Assembly: GCA_017942005.1 (NCBI GenBank)
Contig: JAGAVJ010000026.1
Location: forward strand, 1-64,000
DNA from: Clostridia bacterium
Lineage (GTDB): Bacteria > Bacillota > Clostridia > Oscillospirales > CAG-272
DNA: 64,000 bases
Direction of reading: 5' to 3'
In this document: positions 17,511 through 25,491 of the stretch, piece after piece
Position numbering within the stretch: position 1 is the first letter of the stretch
Layout: every line of letters starts with the position of its first letter
Notes under the pieces: generated by a model
What the model was told of the DNA's origin: nothing
Seen by the model: the letters and a program-made list of their open reading frames with translations, nothing else
Databases searched by the model: none
Made by a program: the position numbers and the translations under genes

Positions 17511-18950
17511 ATGGTTGTTTTTATGTCCGAGCATTCCCGTTATGAGTCTCCCTTATCCTCCCGCTATGCAAGCGAGGAAATGCAGTATCTGTTTTCCCCT
17601 GATATGAAGTTTTCCACGTTCCGCCGCCTTTGGGTCGCACTTGCGCGTGCGGAAAAGAATCTCGGGGTAGAGATCACCGATGCGCAGATTGCAGAGATGG
17701 AAGCGCACATTACCGATATCGATTATGAGGCGGCTGCCCAGTATGAAAAAAAGCTGCGCCATGACGTCATGGCACATGTACATACCTTTGGAGATGCCTG
17801 CCCTGGGGCGCGTCCCATCATCCATTACGGAGCAACCTCCTGTTATGTCGGCGACAATACGGATATGATCATCATGAAGAAAGCGCTTGGGCTTGTACGC
17901 GGTAAGCTTTTGGGAGTTTTAAAGAATCTTGCTTCCTTTGCCGACGCCTACAAAGCGATGCCGTGTCTTGCCTACACACATCTGCAGCCGGCGCAGCTGA
18001 CCACCGTCGGTAAGCGTGCGACATTGTGGATGTATGAATTGACGCTGGATATCGAGGACCTTGACCATGTGCTGTCCTCCTTAAAGCTGCTTGGCTCAAA
18101 GGGTACTACCGGCACACAGGCTTCCTTCCTTGAGATTTTTCATGGGGATCATGAAAAGGTGCGCCGTGCGGAAGAAATGATTGCGGAGGAAATGGGCTTT
18201 GATGCGGTTGTTCCGGTGTCCGGACAGACCTATTCCCGCAAGTTCGACGCACGTGTTCTAAATGTACTCGGCGGCATTGCACAGAGTGCATACAAGTTTT
18301 CCAATGACATGCGCATCCTCCAGTCCTTCAAAGAAATGGAAGAACCGTTTGAAAAGAACCAGATTGGTTCGTCTGCAATGCCTTATAAGCGCAATCCCAT
18401 GCGCTGTGAACGCATTTCTGCACTTGCCCGTTATGTCATTTCCGATACGATCAATCCGCAGATTACATCTGCAACACAGTGGATGGAACGCACACTTGAT
18501 GACAGTGCAAACAAGCGGCTGTCTGTTGCAGAGGGCTTCCTTGCCATTGACGCGATTCTCAATATTTATCAGAATGTCACAGAGGGACTCGTCGTATATC
18601 CCAAGGTCATTGAAAAGCGCGTGATGGCAGAGCTGCCGTTTATGGCGAGCGAAAATATTATGATGGATGCCGTGGCACGCGGTGCAGACCGTCAGGAGAT
18701 TCATGAAAAAATCCGCGTACATGCCATGGCTGCCGGAAAGCGCGTCAAAGAAGAAGGGCTTGATAACGACTTGATTGACCGCATCTGTGCAGACCCTGCG
18801 TTTGGCTTGACGCACGCGGATATTGATCCGATTCTTGTACCGTCCAACTACATCGGCTGCTGCCCGGAGCAGGTCACGGCGTTTTTGCATGATGTGGCGG
18901 AGCCGCTGCTGCAGGGAGAAATCACCGCCGGTGCAGAGCTGAACGTGTAA
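17511..18950 (+). CDS. purB: Adenylosuccinate lyase
   Basis: About 479 aa. It cleaves SAICAR and adenylosuccinate in purine synthesis. Recognised by MKFSTFRRLWVALARAEK, HDVMAHVHTF, the loop TYSRKFDARV and the signature SSAMPYKRNPMRCE, which carries the catalytic serine. The start is uncertain: 17478, 17511 or 17523 are in frame. 17523 gives MSEHSRYESPLSSRYAS, the family-like N-terminus. It follows asnS in the same direction, 154 bases downstream. Confidence 0.93.
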   Translation: MVVFMSEHSRYESPLSSRYASEEMQYLFSPDMKFSTFRRLWVALARAEKNLGVEITDAQIAEMEAHITDIDYEAAAQYEKKLRHDVMAHVHTFGDACPGARPIIHYGATSCYVGDNTDMIIMKKALGLVRGKLLGVLKNLASFADAYKAMPCLAYTHLQPAQLTTVGKRATLWMYELTLDIEDLDHVLSSLKLLGSKGTTGTQASFLEIFHGDHEKVRRAEEMIAEEMGFDAVVPVSGQTYSRKFDARVLNVLGGIAQSAYKFSNDMRILQSFKEMEEPFEKNQIGSSAMPYKRNPMRCERISALARYVISDTINPQITSATQWMERTLDDSANKRLSVAEGFLAIDAILNIYQNVTEGLVVYPKVIEKRVMAELPFMASENIMMDAVARGADRQEIHEKIRVHAMAAGKRVKEEGLDNDLIDRICADPAFGLTHADIDPILVPSNYIGCCPEQVTAFLHDVAEPLLQGEITAGAELNV

Positions 18951-18978
18951 AAGCATAAAAGATAGAAAAAATATATAC

Positions 18979-19020
18979 AAATATCAGATTTCTGTTTTAC
19001 AGAAATCTGATATTTGTTTA
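18979..19020 (+). terminator. purB terminator
   Basis: AAATATCAGATTTCT (18979-18993) pairs with AGAAATCTGATATTT (19001-19015) around GTTTTAC, followed by GTTTA. The U-tract is weak but the stem is perfect. Confidence 0.7.
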
Positions 19021-19108
19021 AACGTAATTCACAAACGTATGGTATACTATCACAAACGGACGGATATCCTTTTTTCGTATATTGTTTTGCAGTACGTTTC
19101 GAGGATAA

Positions 19109-19274
19109 GTCTGAAAATAAGATTTTCAAGAGAAACCATTAAAATGGTTTCTCTTACCGTGATTTTGTGACGTTCGTTGCTTGAAAAGCAAACGATGTCC
19201 GCCTGCGGTATAACCGCGTGCGGGCGCATCACAACTCCACAAAGAAAGGAAAACTTCGCTTGTGCGGAGTTATG
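19109..19274 (+). ncRNA. Leader module, first tandem copy before the LCP gene
   Basis: Layout: GTCTGAAAAT-AAG-ATTTTC, hairpin AAGAGAAACCAT/ATGGTTTCTCTT (19128-19155), a branched P2 from TTTTGTGACG to ATCACAACTCCACA (19163-19240), the SD AAGAAAGGA, hairpin P3 AACTTCGC-TTGT-GCGGAGTT (19252-19271), then ATGGTTATAA. The ATG at 19272 opens a 29-codon frame running into the next copy. Confidence 0.65.
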
Positions 19275-19281
19275 GTTATAA

Positions 19282-19384
19282 GTCTGAAAATAAAATTTTC
19301 AGACTGTGTTTTGTGGCTTACGCCACAACTCCACATTAGAAAGGAAATAACTTTTACAAAGTAAAAGTTATGGTTATAAATATG
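19282..19384 (+). ncRNA. Leader module, second tandem copy before the LCP gene
   Basis: P1: GTCTGAAAAT/ATTTTCAGAC (19282-19304, perfect). P2: TTGTGGC-TTAC-GCCACAA (19311-19328, perfect). Then CTCCACATTAGAAAGGA. P3: ATAACTTTTAC-AAA-GTAAAAGTTAT (19361-19371 is the right arm; 11 perfect pairs), then ATGGTTATAAATATG. The right arm of P3 includes the first two bases of the ATG at 19370. Confidence 0.7.
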
Positions 19385-20761
19385 TCAAATCACAATCAAC
19401 AACCGCAGAATGAGAAGGATACGATACAACCGATTGAGGAACCGCTCCATACCACTGCGGAAAATCAAAAAACAGAGCTTCTGAATGATGAAATTCCGTC
19501 GGAAGACATTCCGGAAATTCTCCAGACCGGTGCAGAAGAGGCTGACTCCGATGTATCTGCATCGGATACATCCACATCGGATGCATCCGTTTCGGAGCAT
19601 GACCTTGATACAGAAGATGCGATGGGAAAGACGTCGAAAAAAATACCGTTTGGCGGAAAAGTTGCGCTGATTGTCGGCATTGTGATTCTTGCGCTGCTAT
19701 TGATTGGCGGCGGTATTGTGCTTTCGGTCTTCAACAGACTGCGCGGAGAAGACGTTGTTCCGATTGTGGATCGTGATTCCGCATATTCTATGCATGAGCC
19801 AGAGGATACCATTATCACCATATCTCTTGAAGACTATGCAACCATGACAGAGGAACCGGAACAAACCGATGCGCCGCCTGTCACAGAGAAGGTTCCGGCG
19901 AAAGACCCAGCAAAAGATACAGCGAAGGTGACGGAGAAAACGCCGCCGAAAAAAGATCCCAAACCGATTTATCGACAGCCGAAAAAGGATGAGAATGTCA
20001 CCAATATTCTGCTTTTGGGGCGTGATTCCCGCAATGCGGACTGGGAAAACGGGCGAACGGACTCGATGATCATTCTCTCTTACAATCAAAAGACACACGA
20101 GGTCAAGCTGATTTCTCTGATGCGTGATATGCTGATTCCGATTGAAGGACACGATTATAACCGTATCAACACGGCGTTTGCATTTGGCGGTATCGGTTTG
20201 TGCATCAATACGCTCAATGACGTGTTCCAGCTGGATATCCAGAATTATATGACCATCGACTTTAATGGAATCAAGAAAGTAATTGATGCCATTGGCGGCA
20301 TTGATGTCACGTTGACGGAGTCAGAAGTGGCGCTTTATCAGGAACAGGAAGTGCTCGACAGCTCTGTAAAAGCAGGTGTGGTGCATCTAAACGGATCAAA
20401 GGCACTGCATCATGCACGCAACCGTGCACTGGGTGCAGATTTTGAGCGGACACGCCGTCAGCGCGATATTTTAATGGCGATCTATCAAAAGGTGACATCG
20501 TCGATGTCGCTGAACGATGTGACGGCGCTGGTTACAACTGCGCTTGACTGTGTGACGACCAACCTGTCCACCACGACGATTTTATCGCTTGCAACCGATG
20601 TCATGAACCATAAAAACGACATCACGTTCAACAATGCGCGGCTGCCGTTTGACGGTACCTATGTAGGCGGATGGTATAAGAAAATGCTTGTCATCCAGTT
20701 TGACTTGGAGAAAAATATTGAGAAGCTCCATGCACTGCTGTACGGCGAGGGAAATTCATAA
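19370..20761 (+). CDS. LytR-CpsA-Psr (LCP) family protein
   Basis: 463 aa. A long acidic, Ser/Thr-rich cytoplasmic N-terminus leads to one membrane helix (about 93-118), a Pro/Lys-rich stalk and the LCP domain (about 205-410). LCP enzymes transfer glycopolymers from lipid carriers to peptidoglycan outside the membrane. The catalytic arginines and acids are intact: GRDSR, GRTDSM, SLMRDM, YNRINTAF and RTRRQRD. ATG at 19370 (MVINM) and 19382 are both possible. A strong terminator follows at 20847. Confidence 0.88.
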   Translation: MVINMSNHNQQPQNEKDTIQPIEEPLHTTAENQKTELLNDEIPSEDIPEILQTGAEEADSDVSASDTSTSDASVSEHDLDTEDAMGKTSKKIPFGGKVALIVGIVILALLLIGGGIVLSVFNRLRGEDVVPIVDRDSAYSMHEPEDTIITISLEDYATMTEEPEQTDAPPVTEKVPAKDPAKDTAKVTEKTPPKKDPKPIYRQPKKDENVTNILLLGRDSRNADWENGRTDSMIILSYNQKTHEVKLISLMRDMLIPIEGHDYNRINTAFAFGGIGLCINTLNDVFQLDIQNYMTIDFNGIKKVIDAIGGIDVTLTESEVALYQEQEVLDSSVKAGVVHLNGSKALHHARNRALGADFERTRRQRDILMAIYQKVTSSMSLNDVTALVTTALDCVTTNLSTTTILSLATDVMNHKNDITFNNARLPFDGTYVGGWYKKMLVIQFDLEKNIEKLHALLYGEGNS

Positions 20762-20846
20762 TTCCATCATACCCTATCTGCCGCGGCAGGAACTTCTTAC
20801 AAGAGAATTTTTCTGCAAAAATTAAATCAATCAAATCTATGACTTG

Positions 20847-20885
20847 AACGCACACAGTTTTCATAATTGTGTGCGTTTTTTTCTT
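20847..20885 (+). terminator. Terminator after the LCP gene
   Basis: AACGCACACA pairs with TGTGTGCGTT (20847-20877), followed by a run of T. Nothing else is seen in 20762-21010 except a TATAAT at 20987. Confidence 0.88.
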
Positions 20886-21010
20886 ATCGTTAAAATTTTC
20901 CATTTAATGAAAATTGAAAGGCAAGCATAAAATGGAGATATGTCGGTAATACTTTTTTTAGAAAATGAACCTTTTGTAAATTATATTATAATGATAGGAG
21001 ACGGCGGCAT

Positions 21011-21133
21011 ATGATCAGCTTTATGTTCGGATTGTGGATCGGCGGCGCAGTAGGTGTTGTTACCATGTGCCTTTTGCAGGCAGGGAAAGATTATGAAGCC
21101 ACAGATTTGTCATCCAAGGAATTCAAGCAATGA
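21011..21133 (+). CDS. Small membrane protein, DUF3789-like
   Basis: 40 aa: one membrane helix (FGLWIGGAVGVVTMCLLQAG) followed by a short polar tail ending EFKQ. The TAGGAGA SD lies 8-9 bases upstream of the ATG at 21011, and a TATAAT is at 20987. The GLWIGG...VMCLLQ pattern matches my memory of the tiny DUF3789 proteins common in Clostridia, function unknown. A stem of the CTGCTGCA type follows. Confidence 0.65.
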   Translation: MISFMFGLWIGGAVGVVTMCLLQAGKDYEATDLSSKEFKQ

Positions 21134-21141
21134 CATAATAA

Positions 21142-21270
21142 AAGAGACTGCTGCAAGATGAAACCATGCAGCAGCCCGGGATCACAAAGTGATCCGAATT
21201 CGCTTTTTCGCTTTATAAAAGCGAAAGGGCGAATTTTATAGGCTGGCGCATATACATGCGCCAGCCCTTT
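21142..21270. repeat. Composite palindrome repeat, copy 1
   Basis: Terminator-like CTGCTGCA/TGCAGCAG (21148-21174) is followed by GGGATCAC-AAA-GTGATCC, GAATTCG with CTTTTTCGCTTT/AAAGCGAAAGGGCGAATTT, and GGCTGGCGCAT/ATGCGCCAGCC ending in CCTTTT. The same order recurs at 27749-27912 with one hairpin added. Positions 21270-21465 hold no gene I would defend. Confidence 0.75.
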
Positions 21271-21465
21271 TGCCTATCATGATTGCTTTCTGATTTTAAC
21301 AGAAAATTCTGCTTTTCAAAGAAGGCAATATGGCTTTAGATACAATGAAAGGGTCGGTGTTTGAGGGAGCAGGAATATCTTTTGAAAAAGATCGTTTGAT
21401 CGTTTCGTATGATTATGATGGTATCCCATCACGTCATATCTTATTTTGTGTGACCTTGAAAGGCA

Positions 21466-21639
21466 TTAGATTCCGCATCTGCGGCAGGTGTCGCAGCCGC
21501 TTGTGCATCCGCTGCCGCAGCCACAGCCACAGCCGCAGCCGCAGCCGCCGTTGTTGCAGCTGCAGATCAGGAGAAGAATGATCAGAATCCAGATCCAGGA
21601 AGAGTTGTCGCCGTCAAACAGGTTGCAAAGGCAGTTCAT
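21466..21639 (-). CDS. Small Cys/Gly-rich protein
   Basis: 57 aa on the minus strand. It starts MNCLCNLFDGDNSS, then a hydrophobic helix (WIWILIILLLI), then a run of alternating Cys-Gly (about residues 33-42) and a Cys-rich end (CDTCRRCG). Fourteen cysteines in all. The ATG at 21639 has GGAGG seven bases upstream. Its minus-strand upstream region carries CATACAAT, like a mother-cell sporulation sigma -10, but no matching -35 is clear. Similar high-cysteine small proteins occur in Clostridia; function unknown. Confidence 0.72.
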   Translation of the reverse strand: MNCLCNLFDGDNSSWIWILIILLLICSCNNGGCGCGCGCGCGSGCTSGCDTCRRCGI

Positions 21640-21959
21640 AATGATACCTCCATAAAGTTGTGGATTGGTGTTTCCTTTTAGGAGTGTGCGTGTGTGTTTC
21701 GCACGCTCCTATATCATTGTATGATGGGCGTGAAAAAGTGCTACAAAAACTTTTGACAGGATTTATTTACCGGGGATGAGATGCCGCATTGTCGGATATC
21801 CTATATTCTGCGTTCCATGGTGACCCAAAAGGCGGATAAACAGATTTTATTGTGTGTTTATTTCAGAAAAGTGGTTTTCTAACCGATGTATCACAGCGTC
21901 TGTTTATCCCAATGCATTTTGTGTATGATGGAGCGCAAGCGTTTTCAACGGAAAACAAA

Positions 21960-22059
21960 TAGTTCCAATAAAGAAAGGAAATGACTTTTGCTTTCAGTAA
22001 AGGTTATGGGTCAAGCGGGACGAAACGATGCGCAAACCCTGTGGAACACGTTCCTGTGA
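21960..22059 (+). promoter_or_regulatory. Leader module relic with a 17-codon ORF
   Basis: TTCCAATAAAGAAAGGAA precedes P3 (ACTTTTGC 21984-21991 with GTAAAGGT 21997-22004, two G-U pairs), then ATGGGTCAAG. The ATG at 22006 opens a 17-residue frame ending at 22059. The module part is homologous to 19339-19372. It belongs to the 495-bp interval 21640-22134, which holds no other gene. Confidence 0.5.
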
Positions 22060-22089
22060 TACCCTGTGTGTCGTTGTGACAGATATTAC

Positions 22090-22149
22090 AACATCACACA
22101 ATCAAGAAGATAACTTTTACTGGCACAAAAGTGAATGGTTAACACTATG
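22090..22149 (+). promoter_or_regulatory. Leader module upstream of the small coat gene
   Basis: CACAATCAAGAAG is followed by hairpin ACTTTT (22113-22118) / AAAAGT (22127-22132) and ATGGTTAACACTATG. It aligns with the LCP copy, with the loop changed and the lower stem partly lost. Confidence 0.55.
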
Positions 22150-22332
22150 GCTATCATTACTGCAAAGGAACTTGGTTCCCTTCAGGATCAGCTGAAGCTT
22201 GAAGAAAATCTTGTTCGTAAGTTTGAAGCATTTGCTGCGGAGACCAATGATCTTGCGCTGAAAAACAAGTATCAGGATATTGCCTCCCGCCATCAGAAGC
22301 ACTTTGACGCGCTGTATGCGCAGCTGAAGTAA
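22135..22332 (+). CDS. Small coat-F-associated protein
   Basis: 65 aa, helical, with LGSLQDQLKLEENLVRKFEAF and ASRHQKHFDALYAQLK. It resembles the short partner that precedes CotF-domain spore coat proteins in Clostridia, and here it sits directly before one. Start at 22135 (MVNTM) or 22147 (MAIITAKE). The second gives a more family-like N-terminus. Expression is probably sporulation-linked, by context only. Confidence 0.65.
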   Translation: MVNTMAIITAKELGSLQDQLKLEENLVRKFEAFAAETNDLALKNKYQDIASRHQKHFDALYAQLK

Positions 22333-22343
22333 TAGGAGAGAAA

Positions 22344-22440
22344 GTCTGAAAATAAATTTTCAGACTGTGTTTTGTGACTTCGTCACAATTCCACAAGGAA
22401 AGGAAAACTTCGCTTGCGCGAAGTTATGGTTATAAATATG
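22344..22440 (+). ncRNA. Leader module upstream of the CotF-like gene
   Basis: P1: GTCTGAAAA/TTTTCAGAC (22344-22365). P2: TTGTGAC-TTC-GTCACAA (22372-22388). Then TTCCACAAGGAAAGGAA. P3: AACTTCGC-TTGC-GCGAAGTT (22406-22425, eight perfect pairs), then ATGGTTATAAATATG. This is the most compact complete copy. Confidence 0.7.
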
Positions 22441-22725
22441 CCTGTAAATGGAAACGGTAATTTTTCCGATTTGGACCGTCTGACTGACGCATTGAATTCT
22501 CAGAAGTATACCACCAGCCATTATAACGAGTTTGCATGTGAATCTGCAACACCGGATGTGCGTTCCTGTGTGATGAATATCCTCAATGAGGAGCATCAGA
22601 TTCAGCAGGAACTGTTTGGTGAGATGAGCAGCCGCGGCTGGTATCCCACCGAGTCCGCAGAGGAACAGAAGCTCCAGAATACCAAGAATCAGTTCAGCTC
22701 CTGTGTGGCTTGCGGCTGCAAATAA
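22426..22725 (+). CDS. Coat-F-domain spore coat protein
   Basis: About 99 aa. It matches the CotF domain pattern: LTDALNSQKYTTSHYNEFAC, then VRSCVMNILNEEHQIQQELF and SSRGWYPTE. The C-terminus adds a Cys motif (CVACGCK) not usual for CotF. CotF-type proteins are four-helix components of the spore coat. Start at 22426 or 22438. It forms a pair with the small gene at 22135. Confidence 0.78.
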   Translation: MVINMPVNGNGNFSDLDRLTDALNSQKYTTSHYNEFACESATPDVRSCVMNILNEEHQIQQELFGEMSSRGWYPTESAEEQKLQNTKNQFSSCVACGCK

Positions 22726-22784
22726 ACGGATTGTCGTGTAATTGACAGTAATTTTCCCTCAATAAAAAGTTTTGAGGGGAGTTT

Positions 22785-22820
22785 GAGGGGAACTTTTTCC
22801 AAAGTTCCTCTCATTTTTCT
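22785..22820 (+). terminator. Terminator after the CotF-like gene (class II palindrome)
   Basis: GAGGGGAACTTT (22785-22796) pairs with AAAGTTCCTCTC (22801-22812) and is followed by ATTTTTCTTTT. It belongs to the class II repeat family. Confidence 0.75.
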
Positions 22821-22866
22821 TTTGGCAAAGTAAATGCGGTTGCTCTGCTTTTTTTTGATCACCTAC

Positions 22867-22895
22867 TTGACAAATCCGTTTCTTTCCGGTATACT
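22867..22895 (+). promoter_or_regulatory. Sigma-A-type promoter
   Basis: TTGACA (22867-22872), 17 bases, TATACT (22890-22895), 75 bases upstream of the glycoside hydrolase-like gene. Confidence 0.85.
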
Positions 22896-22969
22896 ACTGA
22901 TACATAAAAAACGCATGCAAAAAAAGCAGTTTCCCCAATCTTCCAGAGAAAAGAAAGGATATAACCAAT

Positions 22970-25078
22970 ATGGATCAAAAGCAAATACAGTTTTTAAATC
23001 CGCCGCGCGCATACCGCGTTTTTCCGATGACGCACAGCTGGAATGCGGATTACAGAGCGCATATGGATGCTTACCGCGATTACGGTTATGGCGGCGCTGT
23101 GACCAATGTCCCGTTTGAAAACGGGTTTACTTCCAATCCGGAAAATCTCGCAAAGTTCAAGGAATATATGGATGCGCTGGAGGAGAGGGACCTCTCGTTC
23201 TGGATTTATGATGAGCAGGGATATCCAAGCGGACAGGGCGGCGGTCTTGTTCTGGAGGGACATCCCGAATACACGGCAAAGGGCTTTTATATGGTACGCC
23301 GGATTGCCTATGAAGCGACGCAGGTACACTATCATCTTGACGATATCTCCGATAAAATCATTTGGGCGGCAAAATACCCTTTGTACATTCCGCGGCTGGA
23401 TGAATCGTATCCGCAGTTCGACCAAATGACAGCAGTACCGTTTACGGAAAAGGAGGTCGTCTGTGACCTTGCAGAACGGGAAATTTTGTATATTTTCTGC
23501 GTAAAGAATGCACATGAGGGTTCCCATGCGACACATAATGTGTCCTCGTTCAAGCATAATATCAATGTCATGGATCGGCGTGCCGTCAGACGGTTTATTG
23601 ATTTGTGCTTTGCGCCGATTGCAGATGCGCTTCCTGATGCATATAGACGTGCACAAAATGTCTTTACCGATGAACCGAGCCTGCATACCGCTTATGCGCG
23701 GGACTATGAAGTCTGGAACTATGCGCTGGCACCGTGGGTAGACGGTCTGTTTGAAGCCTATGAAGCGATGTACGGAGAAAGCATGCTTCCGACGCTGCCG
23801 CTGCTTTTTGAAGGCGGTGCACAGGCCTATCCGGCACGTGTCAAGTATTATGAGCTGGTTGGTGCGATGATTGCAGACGCCTATTCCGGACAGATCAACG
23901 ACTGGTGTACATCCCACGGCTGCGGATTTTCCGGTCATTATCTTGTGGAAGAAGCCATCTGTCATCATGTTATGGGGTACGGAAGCTATATCCGCGTTTT
24001 AATGCGTTCCGGTTATCCTGGCATTGATGTGTTGGCGTGCTATCCGGAAATTTATGACTACAATACGGCGAAATATGCACAGATTGCCGTCCGTAAAAAA
24101 CATACCAACGGCATGATGGTGGAAATTTGCCCGTTCAACGATGTAGAAACCTTTGCAAAGGCGCCGCTTGACAACATGACCGCAGTCATGGGATATCTAT
24201 ACCTTGGCGGTGTGAGAAGAACCAACTCATATTTTGCCGCAGATTTTTCCGGGTGGCAGAACAACCGTCTGCATGCAGGCGGCGGCTATACGAATCAAGA
24301 GGAGACCAACTGGTTCAATGCCTATGTCGGACGTCTCGGCGTGATGCTTGACAATCTCCATAATGACTGCAATACGTTTGTGTATTACGGTCTTGAGGAC
24401 GCGCAGGCAAAAATGCAGCCTGCCTATTGCGGCAGCTGGCAGACGGGAGACAGAACGGTGGACAGCAGTACCAATGCCCTCATCGCTGCCATTTATGAGC
24501 GCGGTCACGATTTCTATTATGCAGACCTTGATGACCTTCGCAATGCCATCACCGCACTGTGGGAAGGCGGTGTGCCGATGATCTCCGGCTGTACGGTGCA
24601 GACGGTGCTGGTGCCGACGATGGATGTCATGTACGGCGACAGTGTGGAAGCCCTGCGGACCCTTGCTGCACACGGTGTAAAGGTACTGTTCCTCAACCGT
24701 TATCCGCAGATTGACGCCGCCACGGGTTTACCTTTACACGTTGCTGCAGATGACTTGCAGCATGCAGATGCCGCGCTTGGCTTGACAGACCTTGCGTCGA
24801 TGGTATCGTATCTTGACGAACATGACGATCAAACATTTTCGCTTCCTCTTCCTGCCGATGGCGTTATATTGAAAGGCAGATTCATGGAAGAGAGGGACGG
24901 CGTGAAGAAGCCGCTTTATATGTTCTGCTCCAAGTCCCGTGTGGATATTGTGGTACAGTACCGCGGTACGCATCCGGCAGAGCTATGGAATCCGTCCGAT
25001 GGAAGCATCACAGCGTTGGCAGCGGGAGAAGCGGTGACAGTACCGGCACTGCGTGCAGTGTTTGTCCGAGTACTATGA
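22970..25078 (+). CDS. Putative glycoside hydrolase, GH106-like
   Basis: 702 aa with no signal peptide, so probably cytoplasmic. WIYDEQGYPSGQGGG (about 78-90) and FTDEPS (Glu235) look like the barrel of alpha-L-rhamnosidase-type (GH106) and related enzymes. GFSGHYLVEE (about 319-328) offers a second acidic residue. The C-terminal part (about 590-702) looks like a beta-sandwich. The sugar it cleaves is not deducible. The GH106 link rests on motif memory, not a search. Single-gene unit with its own promoter and terminator. Confidence 0.55.
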   Translation: MDQKQIQFLNPPRAYRVFPMTHSWNADYRAHMDAYRDYGYGGAVTNVPFENGFTSNPENLAKFKEYMDALEERDLSFWIYDEQGYPSGQGGGLVLEGHPEYTAKGFYMVRRIAYEATQVHYHLDDISDKIIWAAKYPLYIPRLDESYPQFDQMTAVPFTEKEVVCDLAEREILYIFCVKNAHEGSHATHNVSSFKHNINVMDRRAVRRFIDLCFAPIADALPDAYRRAQNVFTDEPSLHTAYARDYEVWNYALAPWVDGLFEAYEAMYGESMLPTLPLLFEGGAQAYPARVKYYELVGAMIADAYSGQINDWCTSHGCGFSGHYLVEEAICHHVMGYGSYIRVLMRSGYPGIDVLACYPEIYDYNTAKYAQIAVRKKHTNGMMVEICPFNDVETFAKAPLDNMTAVMGYLYLGGVRRTNSYFAADFSGWQNNRLHAGGGYTNQEETNWFNAYVGRLGVMLDNLHNDCNTFVYYGLEDAQAKMQPAYCGSWQTGDRTVDSSTNALIAAIYERGHDFYYADLDDLRNAITALWEGGVPMISGCTVQTVLVPTMDVMYGDSVEALRTLAAHGVKVLFLNRYPQIDAATGLPLHVAADDLQHADAALGLTDLASMVSYLDEHDDQTFSLPLPADGVILKGRFMEERDGVKKPLYMFCSKSRVDIVVQYRGTHPAELWNPSDGSITALAAGEAVTVPALRAVFVRVL

Positions 25079-25145
25079 CGGTTTGACATCCCAAAAGAAA
25101 AATCCATTTGAACTGCAGTGTTAAACGAAAACATAAAATGATACG

Positions 25146-25190
25146 CAGCACAGGAAAACAGAAATTTTTTTCGTTTTCCTGTGCTGTTAT
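25146..25190 (+). terminator. Terminator after the GH106-like gene
   Basis: CAGCACAGGAAAAC (25146-25159) pairs perfectly with 25173-25186, followed by TTATTGTTTT. Confidence 0.82.
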
Positions 25191-25202
25191 TGTTTTGATA
25201 AA

Positions 25203-25390
25203 TTAACGTAAGCTCGATGAATTTCATGGGGAAAACTTTTTAAAAAAAAGATTTTCCCCAAACCCCATTCAAAAAATTTTAAACTGGGTAAACAGACAAC
25301 GATCGTATTTTTTGTATCTGAAAAGTTTTTGCGGTGGAGTTTGAGGAGGTGCTTTTTTCAAAAAGCATCTCCTCATCGAACTCACGTTAA
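25203..25390. repeat. TIR palindromic element 3 (most complete)
   Basis: The 18-bp ends TTAACGTAAGCTCGATGA (25203) and the complement of 25373-25390 (TTAACGTGAGTTCGATGA) agree at 16 positions. Inside are GGGGAAAACTTTT...AAGATTTTCCCC, CAAACCCCATTC and the GCGGTGGAGTTTGAGGAGGT hairpin. The 188-bp unit has no ORF. It fills most of the 413-bp gap. Confidence 0.85.
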
Positions 25391-25491
25391 ATTAGATAAA
25401 GTACATAAAAATAGATATTTTTACTATATTTACACGATATTTTGCCAATCTATTTATTGAAAAACTTTTGAGGGATACGCAGGCGGCGCAG

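Noticed and set aside
21330-21581. Plus-strand 83-aa frame starting MALDTMKGSVFEG with a fair SD
   Set aside because: Its second half is the antisense of the Cys/Gly repeat and reads as Arg/Ser/Cys. The first 45 residues might be a remnant but no gene can be defended.
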